Notes under the pieces: model-generated
The model's database searches: none
What the model saw: the letters and a program-made list of their open reading frames with translations, nothing else
Told to the model about the DNA's origin: nothing
Assembly: GCA_031262785.1 (NCBI GenBank)
Contig: JAISHB010000110.1
Coordinates: 1 to 40,078 of the forward strand
DNA: 40,078 nucleotides
Reading direction: 5' to 3'
DNA from: Prevotellaceae bacterium
GTDB lineage: Bacteria; Bacteroidota; Bacteroidia; Bacteroidales; Bacteroidaceae
Position numbers and translations under genes: made by a program
In this document: positions 8,883 to 16,713 of the stretch, piece by piece
Layout of the letters: every line of letters starts with the position of its first letter
How positions within the stretch are numbered: the stretch's first letter is position 1

Positions 8883-9698
8883 ATGACCCCCCACCAACTC
8901 TACGAAAACATCCTGCGCAAGCGTTCCTTCCTCTGCGTAGGCTTGGATGCCGACCTCTCGAAGATACCGGCACATCTGCTCGGCCAGGAAGATCCCCTCT
9001 TTGCCTTCAACAAAGCCATCATCGAGGCCACGGCCGACCTCTGTATTGCCTATAAACCCAACCTCGCCTTCTACGAAAGCAGGGGGGTAAAGGGCTGGAC
9101 ATCCCTCGAGCGCACCGTACACTACCTCAGGGAGCACCACCCCGACCAATTTATCATTGCCGACGCCAAGCGGGGCGATATCGGCAACACTGCGACCATG
9201 TATGCCCGCACGTTCTTCGAAGAACTCGACGTCGACGCTGTCACCGTAGCCCCGTATATGGGTGAAGACAGCGTCACCCCCTTTCTAACCTATGCAGGTA
9301 AGTGGGTCATCCTGCTGGCGCTCACCAGTAACACAGGATCAAACGACTTCCAGCTCACGGCCGACGCTTCCGGCGAGCGTCTATTCGAAAAAGTGCTCCG
9401 CCGCTCGCAACAATGGGGCGACAGCAACCGCCTCATGTATGTGGTGGGCGCCACTCAAGGCAAAGCTTTCGAGGATGTTCGCCGCATCGTCCCCGATCAC
9501 TTCTTGCTGGTGCCCGGCGTGGGCGCGCAGGGCGGTTCTCTTGAAGCGGTATGCCGCTATGGCATGACCGGCCGCTGCGGACTCATTGTGAACTCCAGCC
9601 GCGCCATCCTCTACGCCGACGGTAGCGAGCAGTTTGCCGATGCCGCGCGCCGCGAAGCCCGAAAAGTACAGCAAGAGATGGATGCCCTGCTGGGATAG
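8883..9698 (+). CDS. pyrF: Orotidine 5'-phosphate decarboxylase, type 2
   Basis: The product has 271 residues and converts OMP to UMP, the last step of de novo UMP synthesis. The ATG at 8883 ([16 protein letters not shown]) is preferred over an upstream GTG at 8868 that overlaps prfA and adds five atypical residues. The active-site motif [11 protein letters not shown] is at about residues 97-107, and [10 protein letters not shown] near the N terminus is typical of the longer type-2 (archaeal/mycobacterial-like) enzymes. The C-terminal phosphate-binding part reads [10 protein letters not shown] and IVNSSRAI. It follows prfA with 4 bp between stop and start. Confidence 0.95.
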   Translation: MTPHQLYENILRKRSFLCVGLDADLSKIPAHLLGQEDPLFAFNKAIIEATADLCIAYKPNLAFYESRGVKGWTSLERTVHYLREHHPDQFIIADAKRGDIGNTATMYARTFFEELDVDAVTVAPYMGEDSVTPFLTYAGKWVILLALTSNTGSNDFQLTADASGERLFEKVLRRSQQWGDSNRLMYVVGATQGKAFEDVRRIVPDHFLLVPGVGAQGGSLEAVCRYGMTGRCGLIVNSSRAILYADGSEQFADAARREARKVQQEMDALLG

Positions 9699-9744
9699 CC
9701 CGTCCGTCAACCCTTAGGATTCATCACCCTTAATAATAGTAACC

Positions 9745-10227
9745 ATGAAACAGTTTACCCTTTGGGTGGTGGCGCTGCTGCTGGCGCTTCCCACCTTTGC
9801 CCAATCGCCCACGGCCGACCAAAAGAAAGAAGCCATGCAACAAGTGCACGACTTTTTGAAGAGGTGCGGCACTTACTACCTCGCTACCGTCGATGGCGAC
9901 AGCCCCCGCGTCCGTCCTTTCGGCACGATACACCTCTACGAGGGCAAGCTCTACATTCAAACAGGGCGTAGTAAGCGAGTCGCCAAGCAATTGGCCAAAA
10001 ACCCCAAGGCAGAAATCTGTGCCTTCAACGGCACCCAGTGGATACGCGTGCAAACCACGCTGCACGAAGACACCCGCAAGGCAGCCAAAGCCAGTATGCT
10101 CGATGCCTACCCCAATCTCAAGTCGATCTATTCGGTAGAAGACCCTAACACCTTGGTGCTCTACCTGCAAGAGAGCACGGCCACCCTCAGTTCGTTCAGC
10201 GGCAAGGAAGTGACCCTCCGGTTCTGA
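9745..10227 (+). CDS. Exported pyridoxamine-5'-phosphate-oxidase-like (flavin split-barrel) protein
   Basis: The product has 160 residues. Residues 1-20 (MKQFTLWVVALLLALPTFAQ) are a clear signal peptide, unusual for this normally cytoplasmic fold. The remainder matches the PPOX split-barrel pattern: a short helix, YYLATVDGDSPRVRPFG (about 44-60), LYIQTGRSKRVAKQLAKNP (about 69-87), then AEICAFNGTQWIRVQ. Family members bind FMN, F420 or heme, and most small ones are uncharacterised oxidoreductases. Here the cofactor would have to be exported or acquired in the periplasm. The start is 46 bp after pyrF with no obvious own promoter. A hairpin lying inside the 3' end of the convergent mutS-like gene may serve as its terminator. 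Confidence 0.82.
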   Translation: MKQFTLWVVALLLALPTFAQSPTADQKKEAMQQVHDFLKRCGTYYLATVDGDSPRVRPFGTIHLYEGKLYIQTGRSKRVAKQLAKNPKAEICAFNGTQWIRVQTTLHEDTRKAAKASMLDAYPNLKSIYSVEDPNTLVLYLQESTATLSSFSGKEVTLRF

Positions 10228-10233
10228 GCCGGA

Positions 10234-12039
10234 TTAGAGGCCGGTAATCCCCATCTGCTGCATTAAAAAGCTGGCGTTCATGTTTTGTGCAACGCCAGCT
10301 TTTAGTTTATAGGAGAAGCTGAGGCGGTCGCCGGTGATCTCGGCTTCAAAGCAGTAGTTGCGGATGTGGTCGGGGAAACTCTCGGCAAGCGTGCCCAGCA
10401 GCACATCGTGGGTGGCGATGACCCCGTTGGTGTTGAGCGCCACGAGCTGACGGACAAGGGCCAACGAGCCTTTTTGTTTGTCCCTCGAGTTGGTGCCTTT
10501 GAGTATCTCGTCGAGCAGGATGAAGAGCGTCTTGCCGGCTTGCAATTGTTCGATGATACCTTTCAAGCGCTTCAACTCGGCAAAGAAATAAGACTCGCCA
10601 CGAGCCAAGGAATCGTCGGTGCGCAGGCTGGTCACCAGGTGAGCGGGATGGAGCGTGAGGCTGGCGGCGCATACCGGCAAGCCCATGCAGGCCAACAGGT
10701 GGTTGGCACCGATACTCCGCAGGTAGGTGCTCTTGCCGGCCATGTTGGCGCCGGTTATCACTAAGAAAAAGGGGCGCACGGGGATGTCGACGTCGTTGGT
10801 TACGCATTGTTCCACGGGCATGAGCGGGTGGCCAAGGCCGGTTGCCTCGAACGTAAAGGGCTTGTCGGTGAGGGTGGGGAAGTGATAGTGTGGATGATTG
10901 AAGACGAAGGTGCCCAGCGAGCAAAGCGCGTCGGTTAGACCGATGAGTTGGAGCCAGAGGGCGAATTTTACGCCGTATGCTTGCTTCCATCGCTCGATGC
11001 GAAGCATTTGACGCACTTCCCAAAAGAACAATCCGTTCAGGAGCACGCACACCAAGACGTTGTTGCGCTGGTCGAGCGCCTTCATAAGCCTTCCCAACGC
11101 TTCCACAGCCTTGCTTCCCTGCGCGCAATACTCCCGCTTGTGTGAATCTCCGCCGGCTCCCTTTTCCGCTTCGTTATTGGCAATGAGTGTGAGCAGGAGA
11201 CCGTAGGAGTGAAGAATCCTCCAGAAAGAGTCGTAGTCGTTTTGCAGGCGGCTAATTTTCTTCGTGAAAAGAAACCCTGCCACCACCGCCAGCGCCCACA
11301 CCAGCGCCGCCAGTGTCCAAGGAATCACCCCCAAGGCCGCCAATGAGATACTAAGAAGATTCGCCGCCGCCACCGCGGGCGATGCCCAACGCAGTAGTTT
11401 GTGCGGCAGCAGCACGGTGGGCGTTGCTGCCCATCGGTAAAAGTGCTTTTCGTCGACGGCGGCGCCTTTATAGCGTTGTGCGCAGGAGCGGAACAGGCGG
11501 CAGAAGGCATCATCGGCTGCCATTTCGCGCACCAGCAGCTGGTGCCCTTCAATATCCTCTTTGGTATCGAGCGGCTGCTGCATCCAGTGGGCTAACAAGC
11601 GTTTACCCATGGGGGTGACGGTGCGGTTGAGCGATTGAAAGAGGGAGTGAGGGCCAAAAACGTCGAGGTCGGTGGTGAACGGGTGTGAAGCATCGATGTA
11701 TTCGTCCCCGCCGTCGAAACCCTCGTAGTGACCTTCCAAGCCCTGCAGCTCTTGCTCGCAGATACGGCCGGTGGCTTCGGCCCCTTCGGCGTTGTAGGCG
11801 AATCGGTCGTGTTGTTTGCCCAAGTGGAGGAACAGGGCGACGGCCAGCAAGCCCCACAGGGCCAGCAACTCGGGGTTGCTGTGCCAAAACAAGACGATAC
11901 TGCCGATGCCGCCCAGCACGACCACCAATCGGAAGGTGCCTATAAAGTGCATCATGTAGCGTTTCTCCTTACTTACAGCTTGTGTCTCTTTTAAAATCTT
12001 GCGGTAGTGTTGTTTTACCTCTTCAATTGTTTGCATCAT
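10234..12039 (-). CDS. Membrane-associated MutS-family ATPase
   Basis: The product has 601 residues. The C-terminal third is a MutS ATPase: Walker A TGANMAGKSTYLRSIG (about 429-444), GESYFFAELKRL (about 481-492), Walker B LFILLDEILKGTNS (about 505-518) and the switch region VIATHD. Part of a MutS core (HSLFQSLNRTVTPMGKRLLAHWMQQPL) is present, but the N-terminal mismatch-recognition domain with its F-x-E motif is absent, and there is no C-terminal Smr domain as in MutS2. Instead there are hydrophobic hairpins at about 36-73 and 222-258, so the protein is probably anchored in the inner membrane. Its substrate is unknown and mismatch repair should not be assumed. The gene has its own -7 box (12065-12072) and converges on the PPOX-like gene with 6 bp between stops. 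Confidence 0.85.
   Translation of the reverse strand: MMQTIEEVKQHYRKILKETQAVSKEKRYMMHFIGTFRLVVVLGGIGSIVLFWHSNPELLALWGLLAVALFLHLGKQHDRFAYNAEGAEATGRICEQELQGLEGHYEGFDGGDEYIDASHPFTTDLDVFGPHSLFQSLNRTVTPMGKRLLAHWMQQPLDTKEDIEGHQLLVREMAADDAFCRLFRSCAQRYKGAAVDEKHFYRWAATPTVLLPHKLLRWASPAVAAANLLSISLAALGVIPWTLAALVWALAVVAGFLFTKKISRLQNDYDSFWRILHSYGLLLTLIANNEAEKGAGGDSHKREYCAQGSKAVEALGRLMKALDQRNNVLVCVLLNGLFFWEVRQMLRIERWKQAYGVKFALWLQLIGLTDALCSLGTFVFNHPHYHFPTLTDKPFTFEATGLGHPLMPVEQCVTNDVDIPVRPFFLVITGANMAGKSTYLRSIGANHLLACMGLPVCAASLTLHPAHLVTSLRTDDSLARGESYFFAELKRLKGIIEQLQAGKTLFILLDEILKGTNSRDKQKGSLALVRQLVALNTNGVIATHDVLLGTLAESFPDHIRNYCFEAEITGDRLSFSYKLKAGVAQNMNASFLMQQMGITGL
10266..10310 (+). terminator. Terminator-like hairpin within the 3' coding end of the mutS-like gene
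   Basis: AAAAGCTGGCGTT (10266-10278) pairs perfectly with AACGCCAGCTTTT (10291-10303) around a 12-base loop, and is followed on the plus strand by TTTTAGTTTAT. It lies 38 bp after the stop of the exported PPOX-like gene, so it can terminate that transcript. On the other strand it encodes residues near KLKAGVAQNMNASFL of the MutS-like protein. Confidence 0.6.
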
Positions 12040-12064
12040 ACTGATTTTGTTAAAGTTGAAGGCG

Positions 12065-12072
12065 CAAAGATA
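12065..12072 (-). promoter_or_regulatory. -7 promoter element for the mutS-like gene
   Basis: Minus-strand TATCTTTG matches TAnnTTTG perfectly, 26 bp upstream of the start codon. No good -33 TTTG is visible at the expected distance. Confidence 0.45.
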
Positions 12073-12121
12073 GCCCGATTTTGCCTAACTTGCGCCCCCT
12101 TACGCGCTAAATAGCCTCTCC

Positions 12122-13375
12122 ATGTACGAACAAAAGATTATCAACGATCCGGTTTTCGGATTCATCGTCGTTCCCAAGGGACTACTCTATGAAGTGGTGC
12201 AGCATCCGCTGATGCAACGCCTTACCCGCATTAAACAAGTCGGCCTTTCGTCGGTGGTGTACCCGGGTGCACAGCATACGCGCTTCCAACACTCGTTGGG
12301 AGCCTTCTTCCTGATGACAGAAGCGTTGAAACAGCTGCGGTCGAAGGGACACTTCCTGTTTGAAGCGGAGGCCGAGGCCGCGCAGGCGGCTATCTTGCTG
12401 CATGATGTGGGGCACGGGCCGTTTTCACACGTTCTCGAGGATACATTGGTGCCGGGCATCCGGCACGAGACCATTTCCAAGCTGATGATGGAGCAGATGA
12501 ACACCCAGTTGGAGGGACGCTTGACGTTGGCTATCCAGATTTTCTGCAATCGCTATCCCAAACACTATCTGCATCAGTTGGTTTCGGGGCAGTTGGACAT
12601 GGATAGGATGGATTATTTGCGGCGCGACGCCTATTACACCGGGGTCAGCGAGGCAACCATCGGCTCGGCGCGGATTATACGGATGCTCAACGTGCAAGAC
12701 GACCAGCTGGTGGTCGAGGCCAAGGGTCTCTACTCGATAGAGAACTTCCTGACGGCGCGGCGGCTGATGTATGCGCAGGTCTATTTGCACAAAACCTCCG
12801 TGGCCTACGAATGTATGCTGGTCAGTGCCCTGCGCCGCGCCAAAGCGCTGGCCGCCGGCGGGGTGCAACTCTTCGCCTCGCCCGCGTTGCGCTTTTTTCT
12901 CTATGAAGAAATCACCCCCGCGCGCTTCGTCGGCGACGATGACACCTGTTTGCAGCAATTCGCCCGCTTAGACGACAACGATATATGGACAGCCCTCAAA
13001 GTCTGGAGCGAGGGCGACGATACCATCCTCTCGACCCTCGCCCACGGATTGGTCAACCGCCGCATTTTCAAGGTGCAAAGCTTTGAGGCGCCGGTGGGCG
13101 ACGAGGTAATAGACGCGCACCTCGTGCGCATTGCCCGCACCTTGGGCATCACACGCGAGGAGGCGCGCCATTTCATCGCCACCCCCGTCATTGAAACCCA
13201 TCTGTACGACCCCGCCGACGAGGGCATCAGCATACAATACCCCGACGGCACCGTCCGCTCCATTGCCGAGGCTTCCGAGATGTTGAATCTGGCCGTCCTC
13301 GAACAAAAGGGGCAAAAATACTACTTGTGTTACTTTGCCGGCGAGGATTTTAACCTTTCACACAGGGTAGGATGA
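12122..13375 (+). CDS. HD-domain phosphohydrolase (SAMHD1/dGTPase-like, COG1078 type)
   Basis: The product has 417 residues. Metal-binding HD motifs are visible: HTRFQHSLG (His52 and His57), ILLHDVGHGPFSH (His94-Asp95) and GQLDMDRMDYLRRDAYYTG (the distal Asp). This arrangement is characteristic of COG1078 deoxynucleoside-triphosphate or nucleotide phosphohydrolases related to SAMHD1. The C-terminal half is the usual helical region plus a small beta domain. It is cytoplasmic with no signal peptide. It is divergent from the mutS-like gene, with 82 bp between starts. The stop codon falls inside the first, partial unit of the 42-bp repeat patch at 13366-13501. Exact substrate specificity cannot be read from the sequence. 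Confidence 0.88.
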   Translation: MYEQKIINDPVFGFIVVPKGLLYEVVQHPLMQRLTRIKQVGLSSVVYPGAQHTRFQHSLGAFFLMTEALKQLRSKGHFLFEAEAEAAQAAILLHDVGHGPFSHVLEDTLVPGIRHETISKLMMEQMNTQLEGRLTLAIQIFCNRYPKHYLHQLVSGQLDMDRMDYLRRDAYYTGVSEATIGSARIIRMLNVQDDQLVVEAKGLYSIENFLTARRLMYAQVYLHKTSVAYECMLVSALRRAKALAAGGVQLFASPALRFFLYEEITPARFVGDDDTCLQQFARLDDNDIWTALKVWSEGDDTILSTLAHGLVNRRIFKVQSFEAPVGDEVIDAHLVRIARTLGITREEARHFIATPVIETHLYDPADEGISIQYPDGTVRSIAEASEMLNLAVLEQKGQKYYLCYFAGEDFNLSHRVG

Positions 13376-13501
13376 GGCCGCTACGTGCGCGGCGGCATCG
13401 AATAAGGCTTGCGACGAAGCTGCTACGTGGTTGGCGGCATCGTGCAAGGCTTAGGATGAAACCCCTACGTGGTTGGCGGCATCGCACAAGGCTTGAGAAC
13501 C
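13366..13501. repeat. 42-bp tandem repeat, three copies plus a leading remnant
   Basis: Units are at 13381-13422, 13423-13464 and 13465-13501 (last one truncated). The shared core is CTACGTGgttGGCGGCATCG followed by nnnAAGGCTT. A partial 3' piece of a unit (GTAGGATGAggCC) precedes the first full copy and contains the HD-gene stop codon. Copies 2 and 3 are nearly identical over their first 30 bases. Nothing else is seen between the HD gene and the B3/B4 gene. Confidence 0.8.
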
Positions 13502-13534
13502 GTTGTTTTTGAAATCCATAAAGCGTAATAAGAT

Positions 13535-14203
13535 ATGAAATATACCCTCACCGTCTCATCCGAGCTTCGCACAGCCTGTCCCGACTATGTCGGCCTGGCC
13601 GTCTGCGCCACAGTGGTCAATAGTCCCTTCGACGCGGCGCTGTGGGACGAAATCCACGCCTTCACCGACGAACTCCTCGCCACCTCCACGCTCGATGAAG
13701 TCAAGAACCAGCCCGCCATCGCCGCCACGCGTGCCGCCTACAAGCGGTGCGGCAAAGACCCCGGGCGTTACCGCCCCTCTGCCGAGGCGTTGCGCCGCCG
13801 ATTGCTGCGCGGCATCCCGCTCTACCGGATAGATACCCTTGTCGACGTCATCAACCTCGTTTCACTACGCACGGGATTCTCCATCGGGGGCTTCGACGCC
13901 GATAAAATAGAGGGAAATGCGCTGGAATTAGGCATCGGCCGCGCCGGTGAAGCCTTTGAGGCCATCGGCCGCGGCGTGCTCAACATCGATGGACTGCCGG
14001 TATACCGCGACGCGGCCGGCGGCATCGGCACCCCCACCAGTGATCACGAGCGCACCAAGATAGATTTGCAAACCCAACACCTGCTCATCATCCTCAACAG
14101 CTACGGCGGCGATGCTCACCTGAGGGAAGCGGCGGCTATGACCGAGGCGCTGCTGCAACAGTGTGCAGCAGCCCGGCAGGTGGAAACGGCGTGGATTCGT
14201 TAG
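13535..14203 (+). CDS. B3/B4 tRNA-binding-domain protein (PheT-like stand-alone domain)
   Basis: The product has 222 residues. It resembles the B3/B4 domain that is otherwise part of the phenylalanyl-tRNA synthetase beta chain: AYKRCGKDPGRYRPSAEALRRRL (read at about 68-90), LYRIDTLVDVINLVSL and FSIGGFDADKIEG. Stand-alone versions (COG3382) are thought to act in trans, perhaps editing mischarged tRNA or binding RNA, but this is not established. The ATG at 13535 follows the 42-bp repeat patch. Its TAG stop overlaps the stop codon of the convergent GH78 gene by three bases (14201-14203 against 14200-14202). Confidence 0.85.
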   Translation: MKYTLTVSSELRTACPDYVGLAVCATVVNSPFDAALWDEIHAFTDELLATSTLDEVKNQPAIAATRAAYKRCGKDPGRYRPSAEALRRRLLRGIPLYRIDTLVDVINLVSLRTGFSIGGFDADKIEGNALELGIGRAGEAFEAIGRGVLNIDGLPVYRDAAGGIGTPTSDHERTKIDLQTQHLLIILNSYGGDAHLREAAAMTEALLQQCAAARQVETAWIR

Positions 14204-16533
14204 TCTGAACTTGGCTCGCACACCTTGACGGCAAGGCCTTTCGGGGCGTTGACTTCGAGGACAACACGCCCGTCGGCGTCTCTGTGCCAGTATACTTCGA
14301 GGGTTCCCTGCGGGGTGACGTGCGATGCACGTACCCAATCGATGCCCTTGCACGGGCGGGGCGCCACCAAGTAGCATCCCGGGCGGTCGGGGTCGGGGCG
14401 GATGCCGGCCAAGTCGCATACCAACCACTCATCAAGCTGTCCCATCATGAAATGGTTCCAAGAAGCGCCCTCACGCGGGTCCCACTGCTCGGTCAACGTG
14501 GTGGCGCCGCGGTCGAGCTGAAAACCATAGCCGGGCACGTCGTGATGATTCATCATTTCATAGAGGAGATCGTTTAGTCCGTTACGAGCAAGCACCTGAA
14601 AGAGGTAGCGGTTGCCTACATCGCCGGTGGTCAGGCGCGTGCCGTGGGCGCGGATGTCCCGCACCAAGTGGGCAAGCACGCCCTCGCGGTCGGCTTCGGG
14701 CACCAAGCCCAGAAACAGGGGCAAGGCGTTGCTGCACTGGCTTCCTGTGCCGTAAGAGAGGCTGTCGGCGTGGAAAAAGGCGCGATTGAAGGCTTGTCCA
14801 ACCTCGGCCTGCAGCGCGGCGTAGCAATGCGCGTCGTACTGATTGCCCACCAAGCGGGCGGCACGCACCAGATAGTCGAGGGCTAAGTAGTAATGCGCCG
14901 TGGCCACGAGGGGCACGGGGGTGTTTTTGGAGAAACCGGCGCGCTCGCCCGCTACATAGTCGTACCAATCGCCCAATCCGAACGAGACGATGTGACCGGT
15001 GGCGCGAGAGGTGAGGTAATCGACGTAGCGGCGCATGTTTGGGTAGTAGGTGCGAATCAAACCGTCGTCGCCATAGTGCTCATAGTAGAGAAAAGGGAGG
15101 GCGAGCAGCGAAACACCCCACTCAGGCGATTCCCGGAAGTTGTCCATGCCCTTGCCTTCGAATACCACATATTGAGGAGCGATGCTGGGCACGCTGCCGT
15201 CGACTTTCGATTGTGCATCGGCCATGTCCTGCACAATTTTGGGTGCCAACGTGCGTAGGTCGTAGTTGAAAAAGAGCGAGGGGCCGTTTAGATGCAGTTC
15301 TTCGAGCCAGCCGAGCTTCTCGCGGTGCGGACAATCGGTGAAAACGGCCTGCATGTTGCTGCGTACGGCGCGATCGATCAAGCGATGAATGCGGTTGAAG
15401 AGCGGGTTGGAGCATTCAAAGCTGCCAACGGTCTCGGCGGCGTTGGAAACAAAGCATGACTGGATGCGGCGAACCACGGGAAGCCGGTGGGGGTTCTTCT
15501 CACCCTGTATGACCGCTCCCTCGAGCCGAATGTAACGAAACCCATAGTATGAGAAGCGCGGCCGCCACGTTTCCCAACCCTCCCCCTTGAGGGTGTAGGT
15601 GAAATAGTAGGGACTGCCGCTCTGTTTCTGGTTGAGGGTGCCGTCGTCGTTGAGCCGTTCGGCCACCCACAAGCGTAGTTGTTGGCCGCGACGCCCCTTG
15701 ACGGTGATTTCCGGGAAGCCGGCAAGGTTCTGCCCCATGTCGAGGAGGTTTCCTATGCGTTGTGTAACGTCGTAACGCTCGAGGATGGCCACGGGCGAGG
15801 CGGTTTGTCGCCGCAACACCCCGCCGGGAGGCTCCTGCACCACTACGGGACGCCAGTCGTCGTCCGCGTCCTCGAGCCGCGCGTCGTAGTCTTCGCCGCC
15901 GTAGATGCTGTTGAAGGTGATGGGGCTGAGACGATACTTCCACGTCTCGTCGGTGCGGATGGTATCGGCGCTGCCGTCGGCAAACTCCAGACAAACGGCC
16001 ATCAACAAGGTGGGAGGGCCGAAGGCAATCTGCAATTTGCGGTAACGTCCGCCGCCTTGTACGTTGTAGAAGCCGTTGCCCAGCAACACCTCGATGTGGT
16101 TTTCGCCGCCGGCGCGCAGGGCTTCGGTTATATCATACTGATTGTAGTAGACCGTGCGGTCGTAGTCGCTCCACAAGGGGGCAAATTCGCTGTTGCCCAC
16201 CTTGGCACCGTTCAACTTGAACTCATAATGTCCCAATCCGCAGATGTTGGCCGTAGCCTTGACCGGTGTTTTGTCCGCGGGCAGGTCGAAGGCGTATCTT
16301 AAGTCGATACTTCGTGCGGATAGCGTGTCGACGGCGGCCCATGCGGCACGGTTTTCGGGGGTGCGCAGCTTGCCGCCCTCATACATGCGTCCTTCGGGCA
16401 AGCGGGCGTCGGCGCGGGTGATGGCACCAATCCATCGGGCCTTGCCAAAGGGCGAGTTGTTCGAATCGGCATTCGTATAAGCCGATGCCACGGCTGCCAG
16501 CGGCAGCATCCACGTCAGTAGGAAGGTTCTCAT
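14200..16533 (-). CDS. Secreted alpha-L-rhamnosidase, glycoside hydrolase family 78
   Basis: The product has 777 residues with an N-terminal signal peptide (MRTFLLTWMLPLAAVASA). An N-terminal beta-sandwich region (FKLNGAKVGNSEFAPLWSDYD at about 110-130, ending in LLGNGFYNVQ) is typical of GH78. The (alpha/alpha)6 catalytic domain carries the family signature TDCPHREKLGWLEE (residues 399-412), which contains acidic residues of the active site, and LTEQWDPREGASWNHFMMG near 670-690. A C-terminal beta domain follows. The enzyme releases terminal alpha-L-rhamnose, for example from rhamnogalacturonan side chains or flavonoid glycosides. It probably acts in the periplasm; there is no lipobox. It diverges from the sensor kinase gene. 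A pectin-degrading fusion enzyme is encoded 6 kb away. Confidence 0.92.
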   Translation of the reverse strand: MRTFLLTWMLPLAAVASAYTNADSNNSPFGKARWIGAITRADARLPEGRMYEGGKLRTPENRAAWAAVDTLSARSIDLRYAFDLPADKTPVKATANICGLGHYEFKLNGAKVGNSEFAPLWSDYDRTVYYNQYDITEALRAGGENHIEVLLGNGFYNVQGGGRYRKLQIAFGPPTLLMAVCLEFADGSADTIRTDETWKYRLSPITFNSIYGGEDYDARLEDADDDWRPVVVQEPPGGVLRRQTASPVAILERYDVTQRIGNLLDMGQNLAGFPEITVKGRRGQQLRLWVAERLNDDGTLNQKQSGSPYYFTYTLKGEGWETWRPRFSYYGFRYIRLEGAVIQGEKNPHRLPVVRRIQSCFVSNAAETVGSFECSNPLFNRIHRLIDRAVRSNMQAVFTDCPHREKLGWLEELHLNGPSLFFNYDLRTLAPKIVQDMADAQSKVDGSVPSIAPQYVVFEGKGMDNFRESPEWGVSLLALPFLYYEHYGDDGLIRTYYPNMRRYVDYLTSRATGHIVSFGLGDWYDYVAGERAGFSKNTPVPLVATAHYYLALDYLVRAARLVGNQYDAHCYAALQAEVGQAFNRAFFHADSLSYGTGSQCSNALPLFLGLVPEADREGVLAHLVRDIRAHGTRLTTGDVGNRYLFQVLARNGLNDLLYEMMNHHDVPGYGFQLDRGATTLTEQWDPREGASWNHFMMGQLDEWLVCDLAGIRPDPDRPGCYLVAPRPCKGIDWVRASHVTPQGTLEVYWHRDADGRVVLEVNAPKGLAVKVCEPSSD

Positions 16534-16583
16534 AAGCTTTTTCTTTGATTACCAAGAAGACGAATCAGTTGCCGTGCTGTAAT

Positions 16584-16598
16584 CTGAGGAGACCTCAG
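16584..16598. promoter_or_regulatory. Small palindrome CTGAGG-AGA-CCTCAG between divergent genes
   Basis: A perfect 6-bp inverted repeat with a 3-base centre lies 51 bp upstream of the GH78 start and about 75 bp upstream of the kinase -7 box. It could be an operator, but there is no independent support. Confidence 0.25.
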
Positions 16599-16646
16599 CG
16601 GTGTATTTGGTTAAAACAGCGTAATTCGCCCAAATTTAACACGTTA

Positions 16647-16679
16647 TCTGCTTTATTCAAAACTAAAGTTGTACATTTG
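16647..16679 (+). promoter_or_regulatory. Promoter of the histidine kinase-nucleotidase unit
   Basis: The -7 element TACATTTG (16672-16679) matches TAnnTTTG perfectly. TCTG at 16647-16650 is a 3-of-4 match to the -33 TTTG with a 21-base spacer. Transcription would begin near 16686, leaving a leader of about 28 bases before the ATG at 16714. Confidence 0.6.
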
Positions 16680-16713
16680 CACCACCTTATAACCCTAAGT
16701 TAGAAGCCCACTC

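Noticed and set aside
10234-12039. Annotation as mismatch-repair MutS or MutS2
   Set aside because: The mismatch-recognition domain and the Smr domain are both missing, and membrane segments are present.
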